From Stentor roeselii (taxonomy: Eukaryota > Ciliophora > Heterotrichea > Heterotrichida > Stentoridae), in assembly GCA_006503475.1 (NCBI GenBank), contig RSEH01000121.1, positions 62,001 to 126,000 on the forward strand: DNA of 64,000 nucleotides. Direction: 5' to 3'. The notes under the pieces are model-generated. The model saw only the letters and a list, made by a program, of their open reading frames with translations. It did not search any database and had not been told where the DNA came from. A program made the translations under genes and the position numbers. This document shows positions 44,738 to 55,630 of the stretch, piece after piece (position 1 is the stretch's first letter; every line of letters starts with the position of its first letter).

Positions 44738-46984
44738 CTAATAATAACTTTCAACATTTACAACTCGAGGATGCTCTAAACGGAAGTACTCACTGGGTAC
44801 ATTTGAAAGGAAACTCAAGAGAAGATTCGGTTTTTCCTTTGAGTAGAAAGAATGCTCGACTTTGTTGTCCTTTGCCTTGAGCATGACTCGAGAAGACCCG
44901 ATGAAACTTGCCAGTTCCTGAGGACTTTGACAGAGATCAAAGATTTCATTATTGACTTCAAGTTCCAGTTGTTCTCGAATGCCTTCCACGAATTTCTTCT
45001 GTAAATTTAAATTTTCTTTAAACTCTTTCGGCCACTTTTCATTAGAGTCTGCTCGAATGACTCTTTCAGGGTAATGCTTTGAAAGAAGTTTATTGATAAC
45101 AAGTTCTGAAATATTTGAGTTGTTTTTTATTCTTCTTCGGGTGAATTTATACCCTTTGTAAAACCTGTAAAGTCCTGCGAAAAGAAGAAAAACTCGAAAA
45201 GGGATAAGAGAAAAGAAGATGATGAGAAGGATAAGGCCGATACAAAACCAAAGAGACTTTTCAGGGTCTTCCCAAAGGAAAAGATTTCTGATTTTTTCTC
45301 CGTAACAAGCGATGATCGTGAGGTAGTTTTGCAATTCGACTGCATCTTCTTTGAACTTTTTCCATCTTTTAATGACTCCTTCTTTGACTTTTTCTTTCAT
45401 GAGTTTCATTTCGCATTTTTTAAGATGAAGCTCTTCTTTGATAGTGTTTACTTTCGGGTAGGGCTGGATGTGTTTTTTCTTCGCGAAAAAGAATTTTTTC
45501 AGTTTTTTTGAATGATTTTTCAAGTCAGGGTTGAAGTACAGGCAGGTTGAAAGAACCATCAGGAAAAAAAAAGGCAAAAAGAGCTGACTTGGCACGAAGA
45601 TCATGAAAAAGCAGTAAAGTGCTAAACAAAGTTTAGAGAAATCAGGATAAATCCAGTAAAAAACTCGAAATACTGATTTTATCATCAAAAAATACAAGAT
45701 TCTTACTCTTTTCATCCTTCTAAACGCAATTTTCAACTCATGCATACTAGCCTGTTCAGGTAAAGGACTGTTTTCAATATAATTCGCAAGGGCAGGTGCG
45801 AAGTGACTTGAAAACGCGTAATTTTTTTCAACATCAATTACAAGATTCGAAAAATCATCTTCTTTTTTATCATTGTTCAGTCTAATCACAACAGTTCCTT
45901 CACTGAAAGGCTTCTGGTTGATATCTGTTAAAGGAAGTTGAATACTTTGAATGACTTCAACTTTCGGATGCTGTTTGATCCACCCTTCAGTCGTCACCGC
46001 ACAGATCGAGAGTTGAAGGTCAAAAAAGACATTAAAAATCGGCCTGTTTGGAACTTACATGGTAAAAGTCTGTCCCCATCGCATTTCCTCACAAAGCGGC
46101 AGCAAAGAGGTCTGAAAGGAAAAATCTCCGAATTGAACTGAAACATAAATCAAAGGCTTGACCATGCTAGTCGCTGGCTTTGGAAACTTGATACTGCCCG
46201 CTGAGTGAACTGTAAGACGCACTCGGCCCACTGCCTTTAGTTTCAAGTTCGATAACGGCGAGTCAGTGTTAGAAGACGTGGCAATCAAAAGCGCCTTTTT
46301 CAGCTTTTCATAGTCAGAAGACTTTAAAACTAAAGGAAGGTCTTGATTGTCATGATGTATCTCTAATATATTCTCTTTAGGCAAGGCAAGTCGCCCTGCG
46401 ACTAAACTGAAAACATGTTTAAAGCTGCTGTGATCTGAAGCCTCGTATAAGTAAATCGTGTCGTTTTTCAAGCAAAGCTCGAAAGTTTCCCAGTCGGTCA
46501 ACTTGACTTGGCAGAAGCCGGAGTAGTCCCAGTCGATCACTGAGCGAGACATCGGGTCGATGAGATTATTTTTCTTGCTTTTTGCTTGTTCTAGGTCTGT
46601 GGAACCTGCACGACTTCGACTAGATTTCAAGAATTCAATAAGCGCTTTGAAAAATTCTGACTTTTGTGAACTGGTGAAGGTCTTCAGAAGACTCATCAGG
46701 TCTTCAAGGTACTGATTGAAGCCTTTTCTTCGAAGCTCGACTTTGTTGAAAATTGTGTATTTTGAGGGCAGGCTTGGAAAGCTCACAGAACGGAAAAGAA
46801 ACTTCAAAGTTTTGTCGAACTCGTAGAATTGGTTGTATCGTCTCCCGATGAAAAAAGTGTCGGAATCGACTGTTAATTGGATTTTGTAGTAAACTGACTC
46901 GTACTGGTCTTTGTAAACGGAATCGATTTTCATTGAAATTTGTTCGGCTGAAGTTAGGATGTCGATGTTGAAAGGATTTTCCAT
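44738..46984 (-). CDS. PX and C2 domain membrane protein, one 15-nt intron
   Basis: A 743-residue protein when a 15-nt intron (46044-46058) is removed. The N-terminus (about residues 5-120) is a PX domain, with RRYNQFYEFDKTLKF and FPSLPSK, expected to bind phosphoinositides. Then comes a region of about 120 residues and a C2-like domain (about 255-390: KAVGRVRLTVHSAGSI, then YVSVQFGDFSFQTSLLP, then across the splice MPIFNVFFDLQLSICAVTTE). The C-terminal half has four hydrophobic stretches in two hairpin-like pairs, separated by charged linkers. This resembles the reticulon-like or MCTP-type membrane anchors. It probably tethers or shapes membranes at lipid-rich contact sites. The start is the ATG at 46982-46984. 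Confidence 0.82.
46044..46058 (-). other. 15-nt intron in the PX-C2 gene
   Basis: Coding strand GTAAGTTCCAAACAG, phase 2 (inside the ATG codon of TFTM). Unspliced, the frame stops at once (ATG TAA). Spliced, it continues as TMPIFNVFFDL into the rest of the C2-like domain. It ends in CAG, not TAG. Position 10 is A. Confidence 0.92.
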
Positions 46985-47096
46985 TATACTGTTGAAGTTA
47001 GGTGATTAAAGATATTATTGAAAGGGAAATTCAGAGGAAGAATCTTTTTCTGATAGGTTCAATTGAAAGGTTTAAATTAATTCTAAATGAATATAA

Positions 47097-50000
47097 ATGG
47101 ATAATACTCAAAGTCTTTTACCTCCTGAGGATCAGAAAGTCCAGGCGATTTCAGTAATTGATGAACAAGTTCTTTCTGAAGAAGAGGCTTTGTGCAAGAT
47201 TTTAAGTGAACTAGAAAATAAGGACCTTGTTTTGAAATCGCACTCAGAAGGGATCAGATGTTCTGATATTTCTTGGAGTGGACTGAAAGCGGTGACTGGC
47301 TCCGATGACGAGACAGCTATTGTTTGGGATATTGAAAAGTTTTCTGAAGAAACTATTGTATCAGGCTTCAACTCGCCTGTTGTTGCTGTTAGTTTCTCAC
47401 CTGATGAGAATTTCTTTGCTGCAGGATGCGAGAATGGCTTTACAAAGGTTTGGCAAATGAGTTCAAAATCATTTATTTCTACTTTAGGAGACCAGATGCC
47501 TATAACAAGTCTTGCCTTTTCAAATAATTCAACGAATTTGTCAATTGGTGTAAAGGACGGAATTATAAAAATCTGGAATTTTTTAGATAAAAAGCAGGTT
47601 TTTTCTCTTTTCGGTCATAAAAAAGCAGTGATTTTGACAGTTTTTTTAAAATCTCAGAGTCTTTTATCATGTTCAACTGACGGAACTGTTAAAATTTGGG
47701 ACCTGGAGATGAAAAAACTGGTGAAATCTCTTGAAGTCAGCAACTCCGCAATAACAAGTACAACAATCAGTCCATCCGGGAACTCATACGCCTTAGGTCT
47801 TCAAGACGGGCGAATAAAACTAAACAAATTCCAGAATAGAACTATTGATCGAGTGTTAATTCTTCATCAAAGTCCAGTCCTTTGCGTGTCTTTCAGTTCT
47901 TCAGGCAGATATATTTTAAGTTCTTCAGATGATTCAATCAACATTTACGACATCCTTCGGAAGACTTCAAGGTCATTATTCGGACACAACCGTTTAGTGA
48001 CTTCTGTAAAGTTTATAAAAAATGACTTATTTATTTGGTCAACTTCTCTTGATAAAACAATTAGAGTCTGGGTACTTGGAGAGGTTAGAGCTGCTAATAC
48101 TATCAGAGGAAATAAAGGACCTGTTCATACTTTGGCTTGCAGCTCTCAAAAGAAAATTCTGGCAACTGGGTCAAGTGACTGCTCGATTAGACTTTGGAAC
48201 TTGAAGGATTGTAAAAAGGTTAGAAAGCTTAAAGGACATAGTCGGGCTATTTCTGCACTTTTGTTTACTTTTGATGATTTTTCGCTTGTGTCGGCTGGAT
48301 TGGATTCGGTTATTAAGGTTTGGTCGATGAGTAATTTTAATGTCTTGTTTACACTTACTGGACATTTGGAACCAGTTAAAGGGATTGTGGTTAATAAACA
48401 AGGGAAAATGCTTGTTAGTTGTTCTGAGGACTCTACTATTAGGATTTGGGATCTGGCATGCAGATCAGAAGAACAAGTCTTCGCAAAACTATCAAGTCCT
48501 GCAGAAGCAATAAAACTATCAGAAAAATCTCAAAAAATTTTCGCAATAACAACTCAAGGCCTTTTCATTTCTTTCGACATCCAAAGCAAATCATCAAACT
48601 CATTAAAAATCGGAGGGTCTAAATCACTTGACTACTGTTCAAAGTCCAACCAAGCAGTGATAGGTTCCTCATCAGGTCGAGTAACAATTTTAAACCCAGA
48701 GACTTTGAAGGTCTATTCCAATTTCCAAGGTCACGAGGAAGCAATATCAAGTGTTTTGCTCCGAAAAGCAGGAAAACTTTTATTGACAGGATCTTTTGAC
48801 TGTAGTATAAAAATGTTCCAAGTAAGCTCAAAACAAGAGATATTTAAATTCACTGGTCATGGAAAACCTGTTCTTAGCTTGGCTTTGAGTTCTGATGAAG
48901 AAACGATTTATTCCAGCTCTGGAGACTTCTCGATTAAGACCTGGATTATTAAGGATAAAGAACCTGAATTTGTTTCTGATTCATTTCAGACACAAGTTTT
49001 ATGTGCTGGAATCAATAAAGTTAATAATGAAATCGCAATTGGACTTCAGAGTTCAGAGATTGTTTTAATGGATTTTCAGGTTAAAAGTATTAAGTTCAAA
49101 TTTGTTGGACATTTGGATGCTGTTGTAACTGTTAACTTCAGCTATGATGGGAAGATTTTAGCTAGTGGGGCAAGGGATTACTATGTTAAGGTTTGGGACA
49201 TGGCTGGAAGGAAAATTATAGCTACGTTAAAAGGTCATTCTGACTTCATATCCAAAGTATTATTTTGTTTCAATGAATCATTATTAACATCTTCATTTGA
49301 TAAAACTCTAAGATTTTGGAACATATCTGAAAATCTAGAAACTAAAGTACTAAGAGGCTTTTCAGGTAAAATAAATGACTTTTTGGTAACTCGCTCAGAA
49401 AAGGAAGCAATAGCATGCTGCTCAGACAAAACTCTTCAAATCTGTGACATATCAGAAGGAAAAATAAATGAGCAACTTTGGAAGTTTGATTCTGAGCCTT
49501 TAAGTTTAGACCAAAACAACGACTCAAGTTTTATTTGCATAACTTTTGAAAATTCAGTGAAACTTTTAAAAATGGGTAAGAAAAAAGAACTAATAACATT
49601 TAATATAAAAAAATTATCAACTGCGACTTTCACTCATTGCGGACTTTATCTGATTGCTGGAAAAAAGGACGGGCGGATAAGAGTTTTCAATTTGAATGAG
49701 AGGAGATCAGAGTTCACTTTGAATTCCCATAAGGCAAAAGTGAACAAAATACTTTCATGCCCAGGAAGCAGAGCTTTTTTCAGTGTTTCAGATGATGGTT
49801 ATGTGAAGTACTGGCCTTTAAACAAGAGAAAGCAGATGGATGATGACAGTTTTGCATCATTCAGAAAGTTTCATGATTTTTCAGAAGAAGATCAAGACTC
49901 TGAGTACTTCTCACTATTAAACCCGGACTATCAAAACTATTCAGGGTATTTGGGAACGATATGCAAGCTGAAGGACAAGAATTATTCTTGCATTGGAAGA

Positions 50001-51389
50001 GACGGCCTGACCCTGCTCATTTCTTTTTACAGTTTTACTGCTCTTCATATATTAGCTTACCTTGGTGAATCAAATGGGCTGAAAGAATTGAAATCTCAAA
50101 AACCAGTTCCTTTAATTGCTAACTCATTTGGAAACTCACCTTTGTTTTTTTCTATAAACAGAAACCACCAAAAAACAACAGATCGTTTATTAAAACTTAT
50201 CATCAGGTCACAAAAACACTTGAAAATATTTTTAACATCATTACATGGAATTAGGAATAATCTGTGCATGATCATCCAAAACTCTTCAAAGTATCTGGCT
50301 CCCTTGTTTCATTCCTTCGGCAGAATGAAAAATGACTTTAAAGGCCTTGATTTATCTGGAGTAAAACCGAAATTTTCTTACTTTTCTTCTTTGTCATTTG
50401 AAAACTATGGATATGGTAAAGAAAAAAGCCCTGATAAAAGAGTTAAGGTTTTTTTTTCAAGAATACGAACTCCAACTTTTGCTGCCTCTGACGAAGGCCT
50501 CAAATGGATGCAGTCTCTGATACAATGTGACAACAAAAAACTGATGAAATGTGAAGTGATTCAATATTTTATCACTGAAAAATGGAATCAGATCTATCTA
50601 CTTGTTTATGCTCAAAGTTTCATCCTGTTACTAGTTTTAGTTCTTCCAGTTTTTATTATGCAGTCTCAAGACCACTGCTGTATAATTTATTACTCGATAA
50701 TCATTCTTTTTATGATTATTTGGGAAGTCTTTAAGGTTAATCTAGAAGGAAGGTTTTATTTTCAGAAAATGTCGAATTGTCTTTCGACATTGGCTTTGTT
50801 CAGTAATTTGATCTGGATTTCATTTTTGTTAACGGATGAGATTTTTTATTGGCTGAATATTTACTTGTTAGCCGTTAACTTTTTAAGGGGTTTAGCTATT
50901 TTCAATGTTTCAAGTCATTTGAGGATGAACCTTCGGCTTATTTTTATGAGTTTAAATGCAACTAAAGGGTATTTTTTCTTATTGCTTTATTTTATTCTGG
51001 CATTTGGACTTATTCTTAGCATGAATACTGATGGGAAATTTGCTTTTGATAACTTGTTCGATTTACCTTTAAGAGTTATATCTGGGGAATTGAGTGAATA
51101 TCAGATTGGAGGCGATTATCTTAAAGATTTTATGTTTTTTTTGTGCATCTTTTGTAATATCCTGGTTTTTGGAAATTTGTTCATACCTGTTTTGATTGAA
51201 ACCTACTCAGATTTTAGAAAAAATTACCAAGTGTTTTATTATGAAGATTTAGCAAAGATTATATATGAAATAGGGAAGATCAAATCTGTGTTGAAATACA
51301 AAAATAAGTTTAAATTTTTAATGGTTGTTGATAAAGCTGACGAAATGAAGTATTTAGGTCGGAAATTCATTGATAAGAGTAGTAGTTAA
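47097..51389 (+). CDS. WD40 multi-propeller protein fused to TRP-like ion channel (paralogue A)
   Basis: A 1,430-residue protein. About residues 45-900 form 21 WD40 blades by my count, i.e. three seven-bladed propellers; clear blades include GHSRAISALLF then KVWSM, and SYDGKILASGARDYYVKVWD. A linker of about 260 residues has ankyrin-like helices (ALHILAYLGESNGLKELK, then FGNSPLFFSINRNHQ). The C-terminal 270 residues have six hydrophobic segments with the spacing of a TRP-type pore, S1 at about 1164 to S6 at about 1360 (FCNILVFGNLFIPVLIETYS). The segment ISGELSEYQIGGD lies between the last two and would be the pore loop. The C-terminal part is clearly homologous to the 2,083-residue protein at 56259-62510. 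A cation channel gated by a propeller-bound partner is the natural inference. The ATG at 47097 follows an A-rich leader. Confidence 0.85.
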   Translation: MDNTQSLLPPEDQKVQAISVIDEQVLSEEEALCKILSELENKDLVLKSHSEGIRCSDISWSGLKAVTGSDDETAIVWDIEKFSEETIVSGFNSPVVAVSFSPDENFFAAGCENGFTKVWQMSSKSFISTLGDQMPITSLAFSNNSTNLSIGVKDGIIKIWNFLDKKQVFSLFGHKKAVILTVFLKSQSLLSCSTDGTVKIWDLEMKKLVKSLEVSNSAITSTTISPSGNSYALGLQDGRIKLNKFQNRTIDRVLILHQSPVLCVSFSSSGRYILSSSDDSINIYDILRKTSRSLFGHNRLVTSVKFIKNDLFIWSTSLDKTIRVWVLGEVRAANTIRGNKGPVHTLACSSQKKILATGSSDCSIRLWNLKDCKKVRKLKGHSRAISALLFTFDDFSLVSAGLDSVIKVWSMSNFNVLFTLTGHLEPVKGIVVNKQGKMLVSCSEDSTIRIWDLACRSEEQVFAKLSSPAEAIKLSEKSQKIFAITTQGLFISFDIQSKSSNSLKIGGSKSLDYCSKSNQAVIGSSSGRVTILNPETLKVYSNFQGHEEAISSVLLRKAGKLLLTGSFDCSIKMFQVSSKQEIFKFTGHGKPVLSLALSSDEETIYSSSGDFSIKTWIIKDKEPEFVSDSFQTQVLCAGINKVNNEIAIGLQSSEIVLMDFQVKSIKFKFVGHLDAVVTVNFSYDGKILASGARDYYVKVWDMAGRKIIATLKGHSDFISKVLFCFNESLLTSSFDKTLRFWNISENLETKVLRGFSGKINDFLVTRSEKEAIACCSDKTLQICDISEGKINEQLWKFDSEPLSLDQNNDSSFICITFENSVKLLKMGKKKELITFNIKKLSTATFTHCGLYLIAGKKDGRIRVFNLNERRSEFTLNSHKAKVNKILSCPGSRAFFSVSDDGYVKYWPLNKRKQMDDDSFASFRKFHDFSEEDQDSEYFSLLNPDYQNYSGYLGTICKLKDKNYSCIGRDGLTLLISFYSFTALHILAYLGESNGLKELKSQKPVPLIANSFGNSPLFFSINRNHQKTTDRLLKLIIRSQKHLKIFLTSLHGIRNNLCMIIQNSSKYLAPLFHSFGRMKNDFKGLDLSGVKPKFSYFSSLSFENYGYGKEKSPDKRVKVFFSRIRTPTFAASDEGLKWMQSLIQCDNKKLMKCEVIQYFITEKWNQIYLLVYAQSFILLLVLVLPVFIMQSQDHCCIIYYSIIILFMIIWEVFKVNLEGRFYFQKMSNCLSTLALFSNLIWISFLLTDEIFYWLNIYLLAVNFLRGLAIFNVSSHLRMNLRLIFMSLNATKGYFFLLLYFILAFGLILSMNTDGKFAFDNLFDLPLRVISGELSEYQIGGDYLKDFMFFLCIFCNILVFGNLFIPVLIETYSDFRKNYQVFYYEDLAKIIYEIGKIKSVLKYKNKFKFLMVVDKADEMKYLGRKFIDKSSS

Positions 51390-53424
51390 TAATTATTTAG
51401 GCTTAGAGAGGATTGATTTTGATGAAATAGATTATGATTTCATATAAAAAATTTATTAGAGATTAGATATTTTGATCACTTAAATAAAACTGGTTTGAGT
51501 TTCAAATAGAGATCTTAATACATAATAGTAAAACCTGTATAATTCTATGATTTTTTAATAAACTACTAATACCTGAGGTCTGAAATGTACACTCTTGATA
51601 AATATTTTCCCATCATCTTTCATACTTTCTTTGTTTAATGTATAAAACTAGTTTCCATAATTTTTTATTCTATATTTTATGATTATTCAACATTTCGTAA
51701 AAAGCAAATTTTTATTATTTTGATTTCAATAAATAAGTCTATCTGTATATTTTCTTGCTTAAATTTTTTCAATTCAAAGTATTGATCAGTCATCTCTTTA
51801 TTCTATCACTTTACTTATCATAAATGTGTATCAAGAAATTTTGATTAAGAGGAAATCAACTTTAGACAGGATCAAAAAATCAAATACCAAATTCTTAAAT
51901 ATTATTATTTGTTCTTTGCTTCAGTGGCGTATTACTCATTAACTCGATAAGAAAAGTATTACTAAACTCTAATGTAGATAATAATCGTTAACATCTTACC
52001 TATCTTATTATTAGTTTACTAAATTTTCCTTAAATCTCAAAAATTAAATCAGATCTGCATATTTTGTTCTTAAGACTCAAACTCAGATTATTATAGTTTT
52101 AAAATTGTTATATCTAGTTCAATGATCTTTTTTCAAGTTAAGGTTAGACTCTTTCTTATTTTTTCTCGATGATCCCAATAATTTATTTACTGCACTTACT
52201 TGAATTTAGTCATAATCCCTTAGTTTAAAGAAATTTCAGATTATCTTAGGATGCCTCTGTCTTCTCACTTACCTTTTTATCATATTAATGTGATTCACTT
52301 TATTGATAGTTTAAGAGATTTTAACAGGAAATATCTAGATAAAATTGTGACAATAGTAGGATTTTCAGTTTTTTCTTGCATAAACTCTTCGCAGAATTAT
52401 ATTCTAGTGTTAAATTCAAGATTATCTATATATCGCTCAAATAATAGCAACCTCGATCTTTTTTATCATACTCACACTAGTTCTAGTGAATGGAATGATT
52501 TGGAGGACCAGAAAACAATAAAATTATTTATTCTTTGCTGTTGCCATCCCTGCATCCTGTTGTCTTCAATTATTATCTTCCGATATGATATTAGTTCAGA
52601 ACTGAAAAATTCTTTTTCCTTGGAATCTGGATAATTCTATTTTATTTCAAGTATGGCTTTTTTTCAAATCACTATAAAACTAAAGATAATTTATTTGTAA
52701 CCTTATTAACTCTAGCTTTTTAGGGTTGGGAATTTACTGCCTGTTACTAGAAACTATCTCAAGTTTAAAATAAAAAACAGAGAGAATTTAAATGTGTTAA
52801 CTTTGATTGTGATAGGTCTATGAGTTATTTTTGGCACTGTATTAAATAAGATCCTTAAACTCTGGTGCAACTATACATTGTCAAATTTAAAAAAGATAGA
52901 ATCGAAAGTACTATTCTGCGAAAATATATACTGATTCTAATCATATTTTTTTGTAGAAGCTACTTTATCTGCTATCGATATTCTTTTGATACTGAATATG
53001 CTTATGCACAATGTGATCATCATAATATTACTGAGTATTTCTATCTGCCAAAGCATTTCGAATTTGGAAGAATCTTTAAACTTTAACCAGATTTTTACAG
53101 TAAATTTGATATGTACCTTCAAAAATTTTTAGTTAAAAAGTGTTCATTCTGCTCACGACTATGCGGCCGAAGTATTTGATTGTAATTACTGATATAGAGG
53201 CTATATTCTCTCAGTCTAAGAGGCATTAGTTTATTATTAACCTTCTAATATTATACTGAAAATACTCAATTCAATATAAGTATTATATATAATAAGGCTT
53301 TGAAGTTATTCTTGTGATATTTGATACAAAACAGAGAAATTGAAATTAATTATGAAAGCTATCATAATTACGCAGATAAAGTTAGATCTAATCCCTTAAT
53401 TAAACCAAATCATAATTTCCTATT
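51390..53424. other. 2-kb AT-rich intergenic region
   Basis: No convincing gene on either strand. Frames of 127 codons (52251-52634) and 73 codons (52865-53086) exist, but their composition is that of AT-rich spacer and they have no recognisable motif. No tRNA, rRNA or snRNA was recognised by eye. Confidence 0.55.
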
Positions 53425-53958
53425 CTATTTACCTAAACTAGTGGATCTTTCCCAATAGGCACATTCTGGGTAAAGATTCTTCCATTGTTTAGCCTCAGGT
53501 TTGTCATGATAACCAGAAAACACTTCCTTAATGTTCTCAATGTCCCAAATTATCACTAATCTTCCTAATACATCCTTATATTGAAGATACCTAGGTTTAT
53601 GCTACCCCCTAAATAGGAATTACAATCTTCAATCTATTTTACCTCCTTATATGAAGTCTACCATCTTCAATCTAAATCACAATCTTCCATCTATGATACA
53701 ATCTTTCTCAAAGGTACCTTAATAGAAATTACAATAAAAGCAGTACTTTGAATCATTAGAAAATAACAATTCTTCAAAAAACTCTAGTATCCAGTCTTCA
53801 CCTTCTTGTAAATGGTCTTGCGCCCAGTTTTGGCCTTTTCTAAAAATATCTATAGCGTATCTAATTTTTTCTTCCTTTGTCTTTGCTTGAAGCACTGATG
53901 AATGAGAAAGATTAAATGAATCTATTGTTTGAAGGCCTTTGCTCGATTCACTATCCAT
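53425..53958 (-). pseudogene. Coding-like relic or unresolved small gene
   Basis: From the ATG at 53956-53958 a frame of 79 codons reads as credible protein (IRYAIDIFRKGQNWAQDHLQ, then WILEFFEELLFSND). About 100 bp further along the same strand a second coding-like stretch (LVIIWDIENIKEVFSGYHDK) ends at a TAG at 53425-53427. The two are separated by short repeats and stops. Two 15-nt GTAA...AG segments with A at position 10 lie between them, so some of the break may be introns. Simple splicing of these does not give one frame in my reading. I recognise no family. It is either a decayed gene or one with an unusual splice pattern. Confidence 0.4.
53620..53712. repeat. Degenerate CAATCTTCAATCTA repeats
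   Basis: Four imperfect copies of a roughly 14-bp motif (CAATCTTCAATCTA, CCATCTTCAATCTA, CAATCTTCCATCTA and a partial CAATCTTT) are spaced 20-40 bp apart. They lie in the interruption of the coding-like relic on the other strand. Confidence 0.55.
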
Positions 53959-54762
53959 TTAATTATATAGTAAATTATGTAATTGTATCTAGAGAGACAA
54001 ACAGATAGCTTATTTACTAATCTGGGACAAATGGATCTTTCAGACTGATTTGTCCTTGCTGCAGGCGGTATTAATTTAGATAATTATCATATGTACAGAG
54101 TTGGACAATTTGTATAATTTGCTATAATAATATTTTTATTAATTTGCTCTACAAAAATGTATTAAACTCAATCTTTTCAATATCCTTTATAGAATAAAGA
54201 TTAATATCGATATAATCTTAACTCTAGCTATTATTCCTTCAAGCACTAATCAATATTAGCTTGCATCCATATGAATTTATTCAAATTTTTAACTGATACC
54301 TCTTGAATAATACTTAATTTTTTAGCTTAAATTATATTTCTGCTTATAAACCAATTAAATATAGTAATATACCCATTACTCCTATAGTACTTTTACTCAT
54401 TTTTAATAATAAATATGCAAAGTGAACTACTCTTGAGATTCTGAGCAAAAAATTGAGGATTGGATATCAAGGCAATATATTGAAATATTTTATTAATTAA
54501 AATTAGAATTTATTAAAAGATAAAAAAATTTCAAGACAATAACCAATTAATAATAATGAATTTACAGTGACACACGTAATTTTTTTTCGATTAAAAGTAG
54601 GTATAACTGAAAATATTCAACAATTTGTAAAGAAGTTCTTTCTAATCTTTTTCCAAAATATATTCTTTGTATGAAGACCTATGATCTGATAATTTAGAAA
54701 AATTTTAATTGTTTCCCTATGAGAAATTATTAATAAGCTTGAAACACTTGATGAATTATACA
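53959..54762. other. 804-bp AT-rich spacer
   Basis: Nothing recognisable as a gene, RNA or repeat on either strand. The base composition is strongly AT-rich. Confidence 0.5.
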
Positions 54763-54924
54763 TTACAAAGCTGCTTGATTAAATCCAGCAGGATGAAGCT
54801 CCTCAGAAAGTAGTACCTTGGTTTCATAATTTTTTGTGGGCTCCAGAGGTAACCCAAGCCAACTTAATGAGGTAGACCAGAATTGATTTTTTAATGAAAT
54901 TGTTATCCCGACGATAAATAGCAT
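54763..54924 (-). pseudogene. Short coding-like fragment, 53 codons
   Basis: An open stretch from the ATG at 54922-54924 to a TAA at 54763-54765 encodes a hydrophobic start (MLFIVGITISLKNQFW) and then a varied, protein-like sequence (WLGLPLEPTKNYETKVLL, then EELHPAGFNQ). The composition is unlike the flanking spacer. The frame is also open for about 14 codons upstream of the ATG. It looks like a fragment of a once longer gene, or a small membrane peptide. There is no recognised family. Confidence 0.3.
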
Positions 54925-55200
54925 CAGGACTAAGTATCTATTATAAAAATTAATTTTTAAACAAGTTAAATATATTAAAAATAAGCCAAAGAAAAAACCC
55001 CAAAATCACGATAATCTTTTAAAAACCATCGACAAGCAAAAATAATCATTTAAACAACCTCTAAAAAAGTGATAAATAGTGAAATCAAAACTTAAACTTT
55101 AATACAAATTCCAAAAAATCTGATTAAATTTTAAAATGCGAAGCAACCTGAGTACTTGTTTAACAGTATCACTAAATGAACACTTTTCTATTCCTCTATC
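54925..55200. other. 276-bp G-poor spacer between the relics
   Basis: The plus strand is A-rich and poor in G across most of 54960-55130. There is no gene or RNA. The spacer separates two coding-like fragments on the minus strand. Confidence 0.45.
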
Positions 55201-55630
55201 CTATCCCTTGCAATTTAGTTGAAGGTCTTCCAAGAAAAATTCAACAAAAATGACTGATATCTCCTTAAGGACTTTCATTTTCCTCTGATCAAAAGTTTCT
55301 TTAAGTCTTCCAGTCATATTCTTCATCTTTAGCAAAATAAAAGTCATAATCCAAGTTTTCCCTGATCCTATCCAAGACCACATCGCCTTTAATAAGTCGA
55401 TTCCACTTCGTGCTCCTAAACGAAAAGTCCTGATATTCATGAAATATCAAAAATTGCCAGTTTACGCATCCCTCAATTTCTGAGTGAGTCCAATCATTTA
55501 AAAGTCGTATTCATCAGGCATTAAAAAGATTCCATATCTAGAAAATTGAAATAAAGAGCTACAGGAGTCATTTTCGACACTTTTAAAAAGCGCAGTTGAG
55601 GGATTCCTGAAGAATTCACGAATTCTAGAC
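55201..55630 (-). pseudogene. Probable decayed gene fragment
   Basis: About 430 bp of coding-like DNA on the minus strand. Credible protein sequence appears in more than one frame: NPSTALFKSVENDSCSSLFQ near the 5' end, IFHEYQDFSFRSTKWNRLIK in the middle, and VLKEISVIFVEFFLEDLQLN at the 3' end. At least two frame changes separate them and no 15-nt intron explains these. The base composition is less AT-rich than the flanks. I recognise no family, so I cannot say whether it was a host gene or a transposon gene. Confidence 0.45.

Noticed and set aside
52251-52634. 127-codon frame in the AT-rich spacer
   Set aside because: Residue composition is that of translated AT-rich DNA, with no domain or conserved-looking block.
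55201-55440. 79-codon frame with a P-loop-like WIGSGKTW
   Set aside because: The GSGKT match is in a frame that disagrees with the more protein-like frame over the same bases, so it is probably chance.
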